DNA from: Caldanaerobius fijiensis DSM 17918
GTDB taxonomy: Bacteria; Bacillota; Thermoanaerobacteria; Thermoanaerobacterales; Caldanaerobiaceae
Length of the DNA stretch: 61,548 nt
NCBI RefSeq assembly: GCF_900129075.1
Contig: NZ_FQVH01000013.1
Location: forward strand, 1 to 61,548
Reading direction: 5' to 3'
Made by a program: the position numbers and the translations under genes. The notes beneath the pieces are model-generated. The model was not told the origin of the DNA and searched no databases. It saw nothing but the letters and a program-made list of their open reading frames with translations. This document shows positions 40,829 to 49,384 of the stretch, in pieces. Positions within the stretch are counted from its first letter, which is position 1. Each line of letters starts with the position of its first letter.

Positions 40829-42015
40829 AGAAAAATATGACCATAAGCATCATACTTGCAATCGCCCTTATGCTCTCAGGTTGCTGGGATAAAAGAGAGA
40901 TAAACGAACTAGCCTTCGTTCAAGGTATCATCATAGACAAAGGACAGGATAACAACATAAAGTTAACACTGCATATTTTAAAACCGGCCGTTCTGGCACA
41001 ATCGAAAGGCGGAAGCGAGAGCGGCGGCATGGGAGGGGGTGGAGGAAGCGCTGCTAAACCTTACCTGATAGTGTCGGAAGAGGGAGCTACTGTTTCAAAA
41101 GTCTTGTCTAAATTTAACCACGACCTATCCAGAGAATTATTTATACAACAAAATGAAGTATTGCTTATATCAGAAAAATTGGCTCGAAGCGGCTTAAAAG
41201 ATATATTAGATGTTCTCACAAGAAAAAACGAATTCAGGAGGACCAGCTATCTCCTGATCTTAAAAGGCAATCCCGAAGACATTATAAAGCTTCCAGCAAA
41301 CCTTGAAAAAATCCCTTATGGCGATATACTCGGTGCTGTAAAGAGATCTGCAAAGACATCAACAGCTTACGTAGTAAACGTAAACGACTTTTTTAAAGCT
41401 CTTACAGGAGGTGAAGGGATACAACCGATCATGGGTGTATTAAATATCCTCAAAAAAAGTGGTAAACCTAACGGTATATCAGTAAAAGACGCCGCAATAT
41501 TTGACAAAGATAAATTTATAGGATATACCAACCCACTAGAAACATCAGGACTTCTTTTTATAAACAACAAGATACAAGGCGGTACTATAGAAGTGGAGCA
41601 AAGTTTAGAAGGCCACAAGTGCAAGATTACGTTAGGAATTGTCCGTTCAAAAACAGAGGTTAAACCTGTATTAAAAGGTAACAGGCTTTATATGGAAATA
41701 TCGGTTACCACTGAAACAACCCTTGATGAACAGGAGACCACCGTGGATTTTACCAATTCCAAGATGATAAATAAGCTGGAACAGTTAGCAAACGATGCAA
41801 TAAAGCATCGCATAGAGCTGGCTCTCAATAAAATTCAAAAAGACTATAAATCTGACGTTTTTGGTTTTGGTGAAAAGATACATAAGCGGTATCCATACAT
41901 CTGGAAAAAGATAAAAAACAACTGGAAAGACCTTTACCCACATCTACCTGTAGAAATAAAGGTACACTCATGGCTTGCGCGAACAGGTATAACCAGTAAG
42001 CCACCAAAATTTTAA
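40825..42015 (+). CDS. gerKC: Spore germination receptor C subunit lipoprotein (GerAC/GerKC family)
   Basis: 396 residues with a lipoprotein signal (ALMLSGCWDKREINELAF, modified Cys about 20), as in all GerAC proteins, so it needs diacylglyceryl transfer to sit in the spore inner membrane. The family's SEEGATVSKVLSKFNHDLSRELF, LTRKNEFRRTSYLLI and the C-terminal DVFGFGEKIHKRYP motifs are clear. A glycine-rich insert (ESGGMGGGGGSAA) after about residue 65 is a local peculiarity. ATG overlaps the gerKA stop (ATGA). Followed 15 nt later by a small two-span gene. Confidence 0.94.
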   Translation: MKKNMTISIILAIALMLSGCWDKREINELAFVQGIIIDKGQDNNIKLTLHILKPAVLAQSKGGSESGGMGGGGGSAAKPYLIVSEEGATVSKVLSKFNHDLSRELFIQQNEVLLISEKLARSGLKDILDVLTRKNEFRRTSYLLILKGNPEDIIKLPANLEKIPYGDILGAVKRSAKTSTAYVVNVNDFFKALTGGEGIQPIMGVLNILKKSGKPNGISVKDAAIFDKDKFIGYTNPLETSGLLFINNKIQGGTIEVEQSLEGHKCKITLGIVRSKTEVKPVLKGNRLYMEISVTTETTLDEQETTVDFTNSKMINKLEQLANDAIKHRIELALNKIQKDYKSDVFGFGEKIHKRYPYIWKKIKNNWKDLYPHLPVEIKVHSWLARTGITSKPPKF

Positions 42016-42030
42016 GGAGGTTGTTTTTAT

Positions 42031-42240
42031 ATGATATTAAATGCCATTTTAATTACCCTGCTCTATCTTATAGTTGCAGCGATCCAGGTCCCTCCTCTTG
42101 TAAAAAACAAAAAAATTAGAGAACTGGTGGCATACACACTAGTTCTCTCCCTGGCATACGTTTTGAGCATCATCCAGGTATTTGGAATAAGAATCAAAAA
42201 CCCGGATCAGCTCATCACCTGGATCTCCAGGATTTTTTAA
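42031..42240 (+). CDS. Small two-span membrane protein, GerD-subunit-like (GerKD/GerUD/GerVD type)
   Basis: 69 residues with an AAGGAGG ribosome site and two predicted membrane helices (about 3-22 and 34-53) separated by a basic loop, KNKKIREL. Small two-helix D subunits of about 75 residues accompany several germinant receptors and modulate their response. The position right after gerKC, in one transcript, supports the same role here. Sequence alone is too short for firm assignment. Confidence 0.7.
   Translation: MILNAILITLLYLIVAAIQVPPLVKNKKIRELVAYTLVLSLAYVLSIIQVFGIRIKNPDQLITWISRIF
42218..42238 (+). terminator. Short terminator overlapping the gerKD-like stop codon
   Basis: CCTGG (42218-42222) and CCAGG (42227-42231) form a small stem followed by ATTTTTT. 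The stem is short (5-6 bp) and inside the coding end, so confidence is moderate. Confidence 0.5.
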
Positions 42241-42358
42241 TGCGTAGGTCGGTTGCACTATTGACTCCATATGGCTCAAGTGCCCATATACAAGCCATAC
42301 TTCATCATCCCCTACACTTATAAAATATACCAGATATGCCAATATGTCAAGAGAAGAT

Positions 42359-43390
42359 TCATTTTTTAACCATGCAATAAAATTTATGCACTATTTCTAT
42401 ATCTCCGGCTCGCAAATCTTTCGCATATCTTATCCTGTTAAATGCCGAAGCCACATCGCGAAAGTTTATCTCGTATTCCAGATGCTTTGAAACCCTATCA
42501 GCAAATTCCAAAACCGTTTCGCCCGTACGCTTTACAAAGCCTTTTTTTGCTAGTGCATGTAATATCCCTTCAAATTGCCATATAGCCCTTTCCCTTGGAT
42601 CCATATGCGCTATAAGTTTCTTTTTCTTTATTATAATGCTTGATACTATTGAAACTATCAGTATAAAAAACAGGAAGATAAATATATACATGGCTTTAAG
42701 ATTTGTTTTCCCGTTGTATTCGCTTTTACTTTTCAAGCGTGCAAAATCTTTTTTGTTTGCTGCTATATCGGTTTTGTTATCTTTCACATTGTGTTCACTA
42801 TTATTATCTATCACAGAAGTCGATGGTGTAACGCTATTATTAGCATAAATATTCATGTACCAATCGGTCATACCATTAGGTCCTACCATCCATGGTGAAT
42901 TGCTACTCGAGTAACTAGCCTCAAAATACAAAGGCAGGTAAAAGGGTGTGGGTTCGAAGTTTATCCAACCATAACCCGGGAAATATGCCTCAACCCATGC
43001 ATGAGCTGATGCGTTGGTAACCGGTTTATAATCTTCTTTTATATTTTCATCACCAGTTGATTGGTACACAAAACCAGTCACATATCTCGCTGGAATACCT
43101 ATACTTCTAAGCATGACAGTCATGGCTGACGCATAGTAAGTGCAGTAGCCCTTTTTTAAATCAAACAAAAAGTAATCGGTAAAATCCCTATTGGAAGGCG
43201 CCGCCGGAACATTTAAGTCATAACTAAATTGTCTGAGGTAAGTTTGTATAGCCATGGCCTTTTCAAAAGGCGAATCATATATACCAGTTAGCTGACGCGC
43301 TAAATCCTTTACTCTTTGCGGCAACTCCTCCGGGAGCTGTAGATATTTCTTCATGTCACTGGGTACTTTTAGAGATTTATAAGTTTTCAT
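42359..43390 (-). pseudogene. TgpA-like transglutaminase, C-terminal part (transglutaminase core and DUF4129), split by a frameshift
   Basis: 343 residues holding the transglutaminase core and membrane anchor of a TgpA-like protein. The catalytic cysteine is in GYCTYYASAMTVMLRSIGIPARYVTG, the histidine in SAHAWVEAYFPGYGW, and the FEPTP ending follows. A membrane span (about 235-257) precedes a DUF4129-like C-terminus. The ATG here has AAAGGAG directly against it with no spacing, a poor start. Reading upstream in this frame continues as FFQPIVDPKE into the missing piece of the N-terminal part, so the two are one gene broken by a single base. Third member of the MoxR-DUF58-transglutaminase cluster. 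Confidence 0.75.
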
Positions 43391-44495
43391 CTCCTTTGGA
43401 TCTACTATAGGTTGAAAAAAATGTAACGGTATATTTAAAGCCGCTACTCACCTGGCCGTTATAGCGTAATTGCATGTCCTCATCGTTTATAAAAGTGCCA
43501 TCAGGTATTTTTACATATATAGGTTGTAAAGCGCTAAAAAGCACGTTTGTCTTTATTTGACCCTCCATTATTTCAATAGAGATATTCCTACCTCTGACAT
43601 TTTTACTATAGGTCAATGGTATGATTCCATCTCTGTTTACTGTCCATTTTTCATGGCTATTCTTCCATGTTTTTCCGTCATATGTATCGTAGACCGCACC
43701 TCTTAAATAAAGGCTTTCCGCGGTTGTCTTTACATAAAACACTACCCGATCGTCAGCAACAGCAGGCCCACCTAAGCGTTGAGGCCCCTCAGAAAAACCC
43801 GTAGTCGCAGGTCCTGCAATATCACCGCCGCGCCATGTCCTCACTATTGGAAACGTATCTTGAACCCATTGGTCAAGCGGTTGCCAGGAAACAGGCTTCA
43901 CATTCACAGGCATAATGTGAAATGTACCCATTATTACCACAGACGCTATAAGTCCCCAACCGATTATACCTGTATCCACCACCTGATCAGGACACTTTGC
44001 TACCGCATAATATATCAGGCTCACGGCGATAAAATATAACATGTACGTATACGCATGGTCTACAAAACCATACCATTGAATAGCAAAAATACATATACCT
44101 GTGCCAACAGCTATATAAAATGCCTTCAATTTAACCACAAAAGCATATATCGTGAAAGATATCACAGCATACATAAATATAGAAAGCGGTATTATATAAC
44201 TATTTATTTGTTCATTCCCAGATGCATAAGCAATAGACCAGTTTATGAAATTTTTTACATATTTTGATTTTTCCCCATACAAGTATGGATATGCCGTAAA
44301 AGCAAACACATAACCAGCTAAAGCAAGGCTATACCACGGGTATTTTAAAATACCCACGGCCAGCAGCACAAAGATTATTGTAAAAAACAACACGGCAACC
44401 GGTGCATAAGGCGATGCAAGGCCTTTAGATATAGACATATTTATTATAAATGCCATAGAAATCGATAAAATAAACATAATCCATTTCTTTGCCAA
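43377..44495 (-). pseudogene. TgpA-like transglutaminase, N-terminal membrane part, split by a frameshift
   Basis: 372 residues: about six membrane spans (about 5-200) and an extracytoplasmic region before the transglutaminase core (GPQRLGGPAVADDRVVFYV, LYLRGAVYDTYDGKTW), as in the DUF3488/TgpA_N family. Start is TTG 44493-44495, AAAGGGG site. After TVTFF the frame meets a run of seven T (43415-43421, minus strand). Six T would carry the reading straight into the downstream frame; as written it ends 12 codons later. It may be a true inactivating mutation, a sequencing error in the homopolymer, or a site of transcriptional slippage. The intact protein would be about 715 residues, near the family's usual size. 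Confidence 0.75.
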
Positions 44496-44510
44496 TTTGT
44501 TACAACCCCT

Positions 44511-45659
44511 TTAGGTTTTTACATACAAAGTTTTTACATTTATGCCGCTGCTGTTTAAAAAAGTTATATCATTTAAATTCTTAGGTATTTTTTCTGTCCG
44601 GCATATTAAGAAAAGCATAACGCCAAAACCCTTGGCCTTTAGAAACATAAGTCTATTGATCAGATCTGTATCCAAATTTGGCGTAATTATCGATATAGAA
44701 TTGCCTGTGTATGAAACACCCTCATGACTTTTTATAACATCTGAAATTTTTACATCCTCTTTGGGTTCTAGCAATATTATCTGATCCATCACATCTGTAA
44801 ACTGGTAGAAACCTTTGGCTTCAATGACGTTCCTGGAAGTTATAACCTGTACCGGTATTCCCATATCAAAACAATACCTTATAAGCGATGCACAACATTC
44901 CATGGCCATCTCGTCAATCTTTTCATCAAGATAATGGTGCTCATATCTATCAAAAAAAATACTCATGGCATTGTCTGCTAATTGATCAAATTTTTTAACA
45001 TATAGTTCAGCTTTTTTTGCAGATGTCCTCCAATGGATTTTTTTTAAACTGTCCCCGGATACATATTTTCTAATATCTGCTATACTGGTATAATCTTCAT
45101 ACATCTGGTCATTTACTGTAATTCTGCCAAACTGCTGATGGGCTTTCAATGGCAAGTTCTTCAGAGGTATAAGCCCTGGATATACCTTTATTTTTACGTA
45201 CTCCTTTATATTTTGGGAATATGTGAAGATTCTAAAACCATCTTTCACATCCACTTTTATTGGCCCTAACCTATACACCCCATAACGAACGGGCACAAAT
45301 TTTTTATCCACCACTCTGTTTTCCAGAGGATGTAAAGTAGAATCAAGCATCAAACCTAAAAAACTTTCGCTTATCGTCACATATGGATAAAAGACAGGAT
45401 AAGTGTTCTTTACAGTCAATCTTATAATAGTCTCTTCACCAACAGTCAAGCGGTCTTTTTCAATTTCCAAACGACAGGTAATACCTCTGTACGACGTTAT
45501 ACACCATACTCCTGAAATCAAGATCGTAAACACATATATATAAAATAAGGAATAAGTAAAAGGCCCTCCTGTAAAAAGAGCTATCAAAAAAAGACATGCC
45601 ATCAAGCAAAAGACATAAATATATCTTTTACGGAGAGGACGCCATAAGTTTTTAAGCAT
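44511..45659 (-). CDS. DUF58 domain-containing protein
   Basis: 382 residues. Two N-terminal membrane spans (about 10-60) are followed by a beta-rich region and the DUF58 signature YTSIADIRKYVSGDSLKKIHWRTSAKKAELYVKKF at about 190-225, then a vWA-like C-terminal half. These proteins are the constant partners of MoxR AAA ATPases and transglutaminase membrane proteins. The trio is thought to assemble or process extracytoplasmic factors, but its role in Firmicutes is not established. The start overlaps the end of the MoxR gene by eight bases, and the TgpA-like gene begins 15 nt later. Confidence 0.88.
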   Translation of the reverse strand: MLKNLWRPLRKRYIYVFCLMACLFLIALFTGGPFTYSLFYIYVFTILISGVWCITSYRGITCRLEIEKDRLTVGEETIIRLTVKNTYPVFYPYVTISESFLGLMLDSTLHPLENRVVDKKFVPVRYGVYRLGPIKVDVKDGFRIFTYSQNIKEYVKIKVYPGLIPLKNLPLKAHQQFGRITVNDQMYEDYTSIADIRKYVSGDSLKKIHWRTSAKKAELYVKKFDQLADNAMSIFFDRYEHHYLDEKIDEMAMECCASLIRYCFDMGIPVQVITSRNVIEAKGFYQFTDVMDQIILLEPKEDVKISDVIKSHEGVSYTGNSISIITPNLDTDLINRLMFLKAKGFGVMLFLICRTEKIPKNLNDITFLNSSGINVKTLYVKT

Positions 45660-46599
45660 AATCTCTCACCACAGGAACACTAACTTCGTTTAACAATTCT
45701 TTTAAGAGCTCTTCATTATTCATACCTTTTAATCTGTATTCCGGCTTTAGTACTATCCTATGAGATAGTAGAGATATTGCCAGCAATTTTACGTCATCTG
45801 GTATCACATAGTCGCGATCGTTTATAAGAGCATTGGCTTGAGCTGCTTTCGCCAGCATAAGGGACGCCCTGGGACTTGCTCCTAGATAAACGTATTGATT
45901 ATCTCTCGTCCTCTGCACGATATTCACAATATATGTGAGAATACTATCATGCACGTAAACCTGGCTCACGCTTTTTTTTAGCTCCCTAAGCTCTTCTACA
46001 GTCATGACCGGGGTAATTTCTTTTAGCACATCCTGTTCTATGAATCTTTTGATAATCGCCTTCTCTTCCCAGTGATCGGGATAGCCCATAGATATCTTCA
46101 TCATAAACCTGTCCAGCTGAGACTCTGGCAAAGGATATGTACCTTCGTATTCTATAGGATTCTGTGTGGCCAATACCATAAAAGGATCGTCAACAGAATA
46201 TGTATTGCCGTCCACCGTAACCTGCCCTTCTTCCATAACTTCCAACAAACTAGACTGGGTTTTAGGCGATGCCCTGTTTATTTCATCAGCTAATATTATC
46301 TGACTAAAAATAGGACCTTTTTTAAACTCAAAATCATGCGTTTTTTGATTAAATACTGACGCTCCTGTTATATCCGACGGAAGAATGTCCGGCGTAAACT
46401 GAATTCTGCTAAAAGAGCAGTTGAGCGATTTAGCAAGCGCTTTCACCAATGTGGTCTTACCCACCCCTGGCATGTCCTCTATCAATACGTGCCCACCGGA
46501 TAAAAGAGCAATGATCATGAGCCTTATCGTTGATTCTTTTCCGACAATGACTTTCTGGATGTTGTTAATCAGTTTCGCTACATCAAATTTGTAACTTAT
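45652..46599 (-). CDS. MoxR-family AAA+ ATPase (start codon unusual)
   Basis: AAA+ ATPase of the MoxR/RavA clade: Walker A GVGKTTLVKALA, Walker B ILADEINRASPKTQSSLLEVMEEGQV, sensor 1 VLATQNP and the ASPRASLMLAKAAQA lid motif. The first ATG in frame (46518) would begin at IIALLSGGHVLIED, cutting off the conserved first helix. In-frame codons upstream read KLINNIQKVIVGKESTIRL, exactly that helix. No ATG, GTG or TTG lies upstream before the stop codon; the best-placed candidate is ATA at 46597-46599, four bases after AGGGGGGAG. If this ATA is used the protein has 315 residues. First gene of the MoxR-DUF58-TgpA cluster. Confidence 0.85.
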   Translation of the reverse strand: MSYKFDVAKLINNIQKVIVGKESTIRLMIIALLSGGHVLIEDMPGVGKTTLVKALAKSLNCSFSRIQFTPDILPSDITGASVFNQKTHDFEFKKGPIFSQIILADEINRASPKTQSSLLEVMEEGQVTVDGNTYSVDDPFMVLATQNPIEYEGTYPLPESQLDRFMMKISMGYPDHWEEKAIIKRFIEQDVLKEITPVMTVEELRELKKSVSQVYVHDSILTYIVNIVQRTRDNQYVYLGASPRASLMLAKAAQANALINDRDYVIPDDVKLLAISLLSHRIVLKPEYRLKGMNNEELLKELLNEVSVPVVRDYA

Positions 46600-46645
46600 A
46601 GTTCTCCCCCCTGTGTGACGATTTAAAAGCTACTGCTTTTACAAA

Positions 46646-46674
46646 ATTATAGCACATTCGCCTGTAAAAAGCAA
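46646..46674 (-). promoter_or_regulatory. Promoter of the MoxR-DUF58-transglutaminase operon
   Basis: Minus-strand -35 TTGCTT (46669-46674), 17-bp spacer, extended -10 TGCTATAAT (TATAAT at 46646-46651). It starts immediately after the pyrophosphatase terminator. Confidence 0.7.
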
Positions 46675-46699
46675 AAGGGCAACTATAACAGTTACCCTT
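46669..46699 (-). terminator. Intrinsic terminator of the pyrophosphatase gene
   Basis: 10-bp stem (46690-46699 with 46675-46684, one G-U; loop GTTAT on the minus strand) followed by TTGCTTTTT, two bases after the ppa stop codon. Confidence 0.8.
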
Positions 46700-46700
46700 G

Positions 46701-47243
46701 TTACGACTTATAATTATCTCCAAATTCTTTTTTATATCGCTCAATGGCCTTTCTTATAATCTCAATGGCTTCTTTTTTCCCATAAACCTCTTTGACGCTG
46801 GTTTCCTTATGCTCTAGTTCCTTATAAACCTCAAAAAAGTGGGATATTTCTTGCATGATATGGGGAGGCAAATCGTATATATCCTCATATACATTAAAAG
46901 CAGGATCTTTTACCGGCACAGCTATGATCTTTTCGTCTATATCCTCATCGTCTATCATCTTGATTGCACCAATAGGATAGCACTCAACCAGAATCAATGG
47001 ATCCAGCTCTTCCTGACACAGTACCAGGACATCCAGTGGGTCTCCATCTTCAGAATATGTCCTGGGAATGAACCCGTAGTTAGCAGGATAATGGGTTGAG
47101 GTATACAAAATCCTATCCAGTTTTATATACCCTGTTTCTTTATCCAGTTCGTATTTTTTCTTGCTGCCCGCGGATATCTCTATAACAGCTATAAATCTTT
47201 CTGGTGCTATTCTATCGCTGCGTATGTCATGCCAGATGCTCAT
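46701..47243 (-). CDS. ppa: Inorganic pyrophosphatase (family I)
   Basis: 180 residues, soluble family I enzyme that hydrolyses pyrophosphate from biosynthesis. The active-site signature DGDPLDVLVL, the upstream ISAGSKKKYELDKETGYIKLDR and THYPANYGFIP, and the metal-ligand region DDEDIDEKIIAVPVKDP are all visible. Start ATG has a GGAGG site. It lies 57 nt downstream of the PfkB kinase gene on the same strand; whether it belongs to that transcript is unclear. Fluoride inhibits this enzyme type, which may matter given the fluoride riboswitch operon elsewhere in the window. Confidence 0.94.
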   Translation of the reverse strand: MSIWHDIRSDRIAPERFIAVIEISAGSKKKYELDKETGYIKLDRILYTSTHYPANYGFIPRTYSEDGDPLDVLVLCQEELDPLILVECYPIGAIKMIDDEDIDEKIIAVPVKDPAFNVYEDIYDLPPHIMQEISHFFEVYKELEHKETSVKEVYGKKEAIEIIRKAIERYKKEFGDNYKS

Positions 47244-47299
47244 ATCTAACCTCCTATGATTATTTTAACCATCCACGATTAATTTTATCATATTTCTTG

Positions 47300-48328
47300 C
47301 TAAATATCGACGAGTACGCTCCTGGCCCTTTCTAAAACCTGCTCAGGCGTAGCTACACCTGTAGTACCTATCTGCTGTATAGTTATTGACGCGACGATAT
47401 TGCCTATTAAAGCCGCATCTTGAGGAAGCAAACCTGCACACATAGCTGCTACCGTGCCGGCAGTAGTACTATCACCGGCACCTACGATATCTATGGGGCC
47501 TTCTACTTTTATAGCAGGAACTTTTACAGTTTTTTCACCGCTGACGACCATCTGGCCTTTTTCACCCATTGTGATAAAAACTGTCCTGCCCGTTTTGTTC
47601 CCAAGCTTTTTAGCGTATTCTTCAACCTCATTTTCACTAATGTCATCAGCATTTTTGCCAAATACCTTCATGAGTTCATGGACATTACACTTAACCATTA
47701 TGTCAGTAAAATCACCGATATACGCCCTGGAATCCGCATATATGATAAAGTCTTTTTTGTTACGTCCCAGCTCGGAAATTGCCTTTTTCACCCTAGCCGT
47801 TACCACGCCACAATCCTTTTCGGTCACCTGATCCAGCACTATCACGGCATCTACCAGAGGCGATAGATCGTAAAGCCTCTCTATCACCTGATCCTCCAAT
47901 TCTTTAGGAGTCGGCGTCCAGTTCTTTATATCCAGCCTGTTCATTTCTGTTTCTACTCCATTTTCAAGGCTCATGGGTTTAGTATAAGTGGGCGTAACCC
48001 TATATGGAGTTTTAATAAGCCCACTGGTATCTGCTTTAATTGCTTTTAATCCCTTTTCCAGGTCGTACCCCTCGCCATCTTCGCCGATAATACCCAGTGT
48101 TATAACTCTTCCCACTCCCAATGCTTTCAAATTGTTAACCACCGTACCTGCAGCTCCAGGACTCAACCTCTTATTGACTACCTGGTACGCCGTAAGACCT
48201 GTTTCCAGGGACGGTTCATCCTTTGCTCTATCTACTATCAGGTATTTATCTAAGAAGTAATCTCCTACGACTAAAATAGAAATTTCGGGAAATTTTGATA
48301 CCGTTTTTTCCACATCCTCATAAATCAA
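47300..48328 (-). CDS. PfkB-family carbohydrate kinase (HldE/RfaE kinase-like)
   Basis: 342 residues of the ribokinase fold. ATP-site signature GPIDIVGAGDSTTAGTVAA near the C-terminus with the catalytic Asp of GAGD, and the N-terminal GDYFLDKYLIVDRA and LSPGAAGTVVNNLKALG substrate-side glycines. The nearest familiar relatives are heptose-7-phosphate kinases of the HldE N-terminal type. It starts at a TTG overlapping the stop codon of the preceding gene by four bases. With the DHS-like protein and a HAD phosphatase it forms a tight three-gene unit, so it may phosphorylate an unusual sugar that the HAD enzyme later dephosphorylates. Confidence 0.88.
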   Translation of the reverse strand: MIYEDVEKTVSKFPEISILVVGDYFLDKYLIVDRAKDEPSLETGLTAYQVVNKRLSPGAAGTVVNNLKALGVGRVITLGIIGEDGEGYDLEKGLKAIKADTSGLIKTPYRVTPTYTKPMSLENGVETEMNRLDIKNWTPTPKELEDQVIERLYDLSPLVDAVIVLDQVTEKDCGVVTARVKKAISELGRNKKDFIIYADSRAYIGDFTDIMVKCNVHELMKVFGKNADDISENEVEEYAKKLGNKTGRTVFITMGEKGQMVVSGEKTVKVPAIKVEGPIDIVGAGDSTTAGTVAAMCAGLLPQDAALIGNIVASITIQQIGTTGVATPEQVLERARSVLVDI

Positions 48329-49308
48329 TTGACTTCACCACTTTCTGCTTTTACTAATAATTTGCACGCCAGATTGCTAATTGTGGCCCTATGATCTCCT
48401 TGAATGTAATAGCTTTCTCCTCCATCACTGACAGTCCTGACCAGGATGGTCTTCCATGGTCTGAAATAATAGCGGGGATCAGATTTCGGCGGCTGTTCCC
48501 TATAATTCGTCTGTTCCAAAGGTAAAAGATCAAAGACCGCTGTGGTAAAATGAGCTATAGTACGCCCTTCCTGTAACGCTACATTCCGCGCCATAGACAA
48601 TGCCTTTAAATACACTTCGGGCCCTGTAACCGCTGACCCAAAATCTATAAAAACCCCGCCTTCCAGATTAGTGATGGATTGAGCAAAAATGAGAAAATCG
48701 CGATAAGATGCTTCCCCCAGAGCAGCCCCATCGCAGTTAGGATGCTCGTGGATGATATCAAGACCTATACCCACATGGACTGTGACAGGAACCTGCATGC
48801 GATAGCCCGCTGCCAGAAGGCTTATATCTTTATAAGGGAAATTTCCGATTTCTATCATCTTTCCGATGGCTTCCCCCAGCCCAATCTTTTCTCTTACAGC
48901 CATCTTCGCCGCTTCGTTTATCTGTCCTGTTTCTTTCCAAAGGCCAAATTGCCCTTCCCTTATATACCTTGCCACGCTTTCTGTAGTGGCTCCGATCAAG
49001 CTGAATTCAAAATCATGTATAGCTCCAGCTCCATTCAGTGCAAAATGGGTTACAAGCCCTTTTTTCATCAACTCTATCAAAAAACGTGAAACCCCTGACC
49101 GTATAACATGGGCTCCCATCATAAATATCACAGCAGAACCCCTATCTCTGGCCTTCAATATGCGATCAACCAAAACGTCTATATGAGGATGATTGAATGC
49201 AGGTATCTCTCCATCTAGCTGAAGCATGCAGTTTAAATCCAGGTCATGTTCTCTCTCTGATAACGGTTTCAGTCTTAACTTGCTCCTATCAAACTCTTTA
49301 TACGGCAT
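48325..49308 (-). CDS. Conserved protein of unknown function, deoxyhypusine-synthase-like
   Basis: About 327 residues from ATG 49306-49308 (AGGGGAGGG site); an earlier in-frame start 20 codons upstream lacks a ribosome site. The pattern FMMGAHVIRSGVSRFLIELM, then NGAGAIHDFEFSLIG, and HVGIGLDIIHEHPNCDGAALG is distinctive. The GAxxxHDxE motif and surrounding Rossmann-like segments recall deoxyhypusine synthase and its bacterial homospermidine-synthase-like relatives, but the match is remote. The gene lies between a HAD phosphatase and a PfkB kinase, overlapping the latter by four bases. It is probably an NAD-using or sugar-modifying enzyme of the same pathway. No confident function. Confidence 0.75.
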   Translation of the reverse strand: MPYKEFDRSKLRLKPLSEREHDLDLNCMLQLDGEIPAFNHPHIDVLVDRILKARDRGSAVIFMMGAHVIRSGVSRFLIELMKKGLVTHFALNGAGAIHDFEFSLIGATTESVARYIREGQFGLWKETGQINEAAKMAVREKIGLGEAIGKMIEIGNFPYKDISLLAAGYRMQVPVTVHVGIGLDIIHEHPNCDGAALGEASYRDFLIFAQSITNLEGGVFIDFGSAVTGPEVYLKALSMARNVALQEGRTIAHFTTAVFDLLPLEQTNYREQPPKSDPRYYFRPWKTILVRTVSDGGESYYIQGDHRATISNLACKLLVKAESGEVN

Positions 49309-49351
49309 TAGCCCTCCCCTTCTTTCTAAAAATTTTAATTGCGAATTAATC

Positions 49352-49366
49352 GTGCAGCGACTGCAC
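49352..49366 (-). repeat. Small intergenic palindrome between HAD and DHS-like genes
   Basis: GTGCAG-CGA-CTGCAC is a perfect 6-bp inverted repeat in the 76-nt gap. No U tract follows, so it may be an mRNA processing or stability stem rather than a terminator. Confidence 0.4.
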
Positions 49367-49384
49367 AATAAACTTTAGCTGAGA

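Noticed and set aside
49352-49366. Palindrome as a terminator between HAD and DHS-like genes
   Set aside because: No U tract follows on either strand and the genes appear to form one operon.
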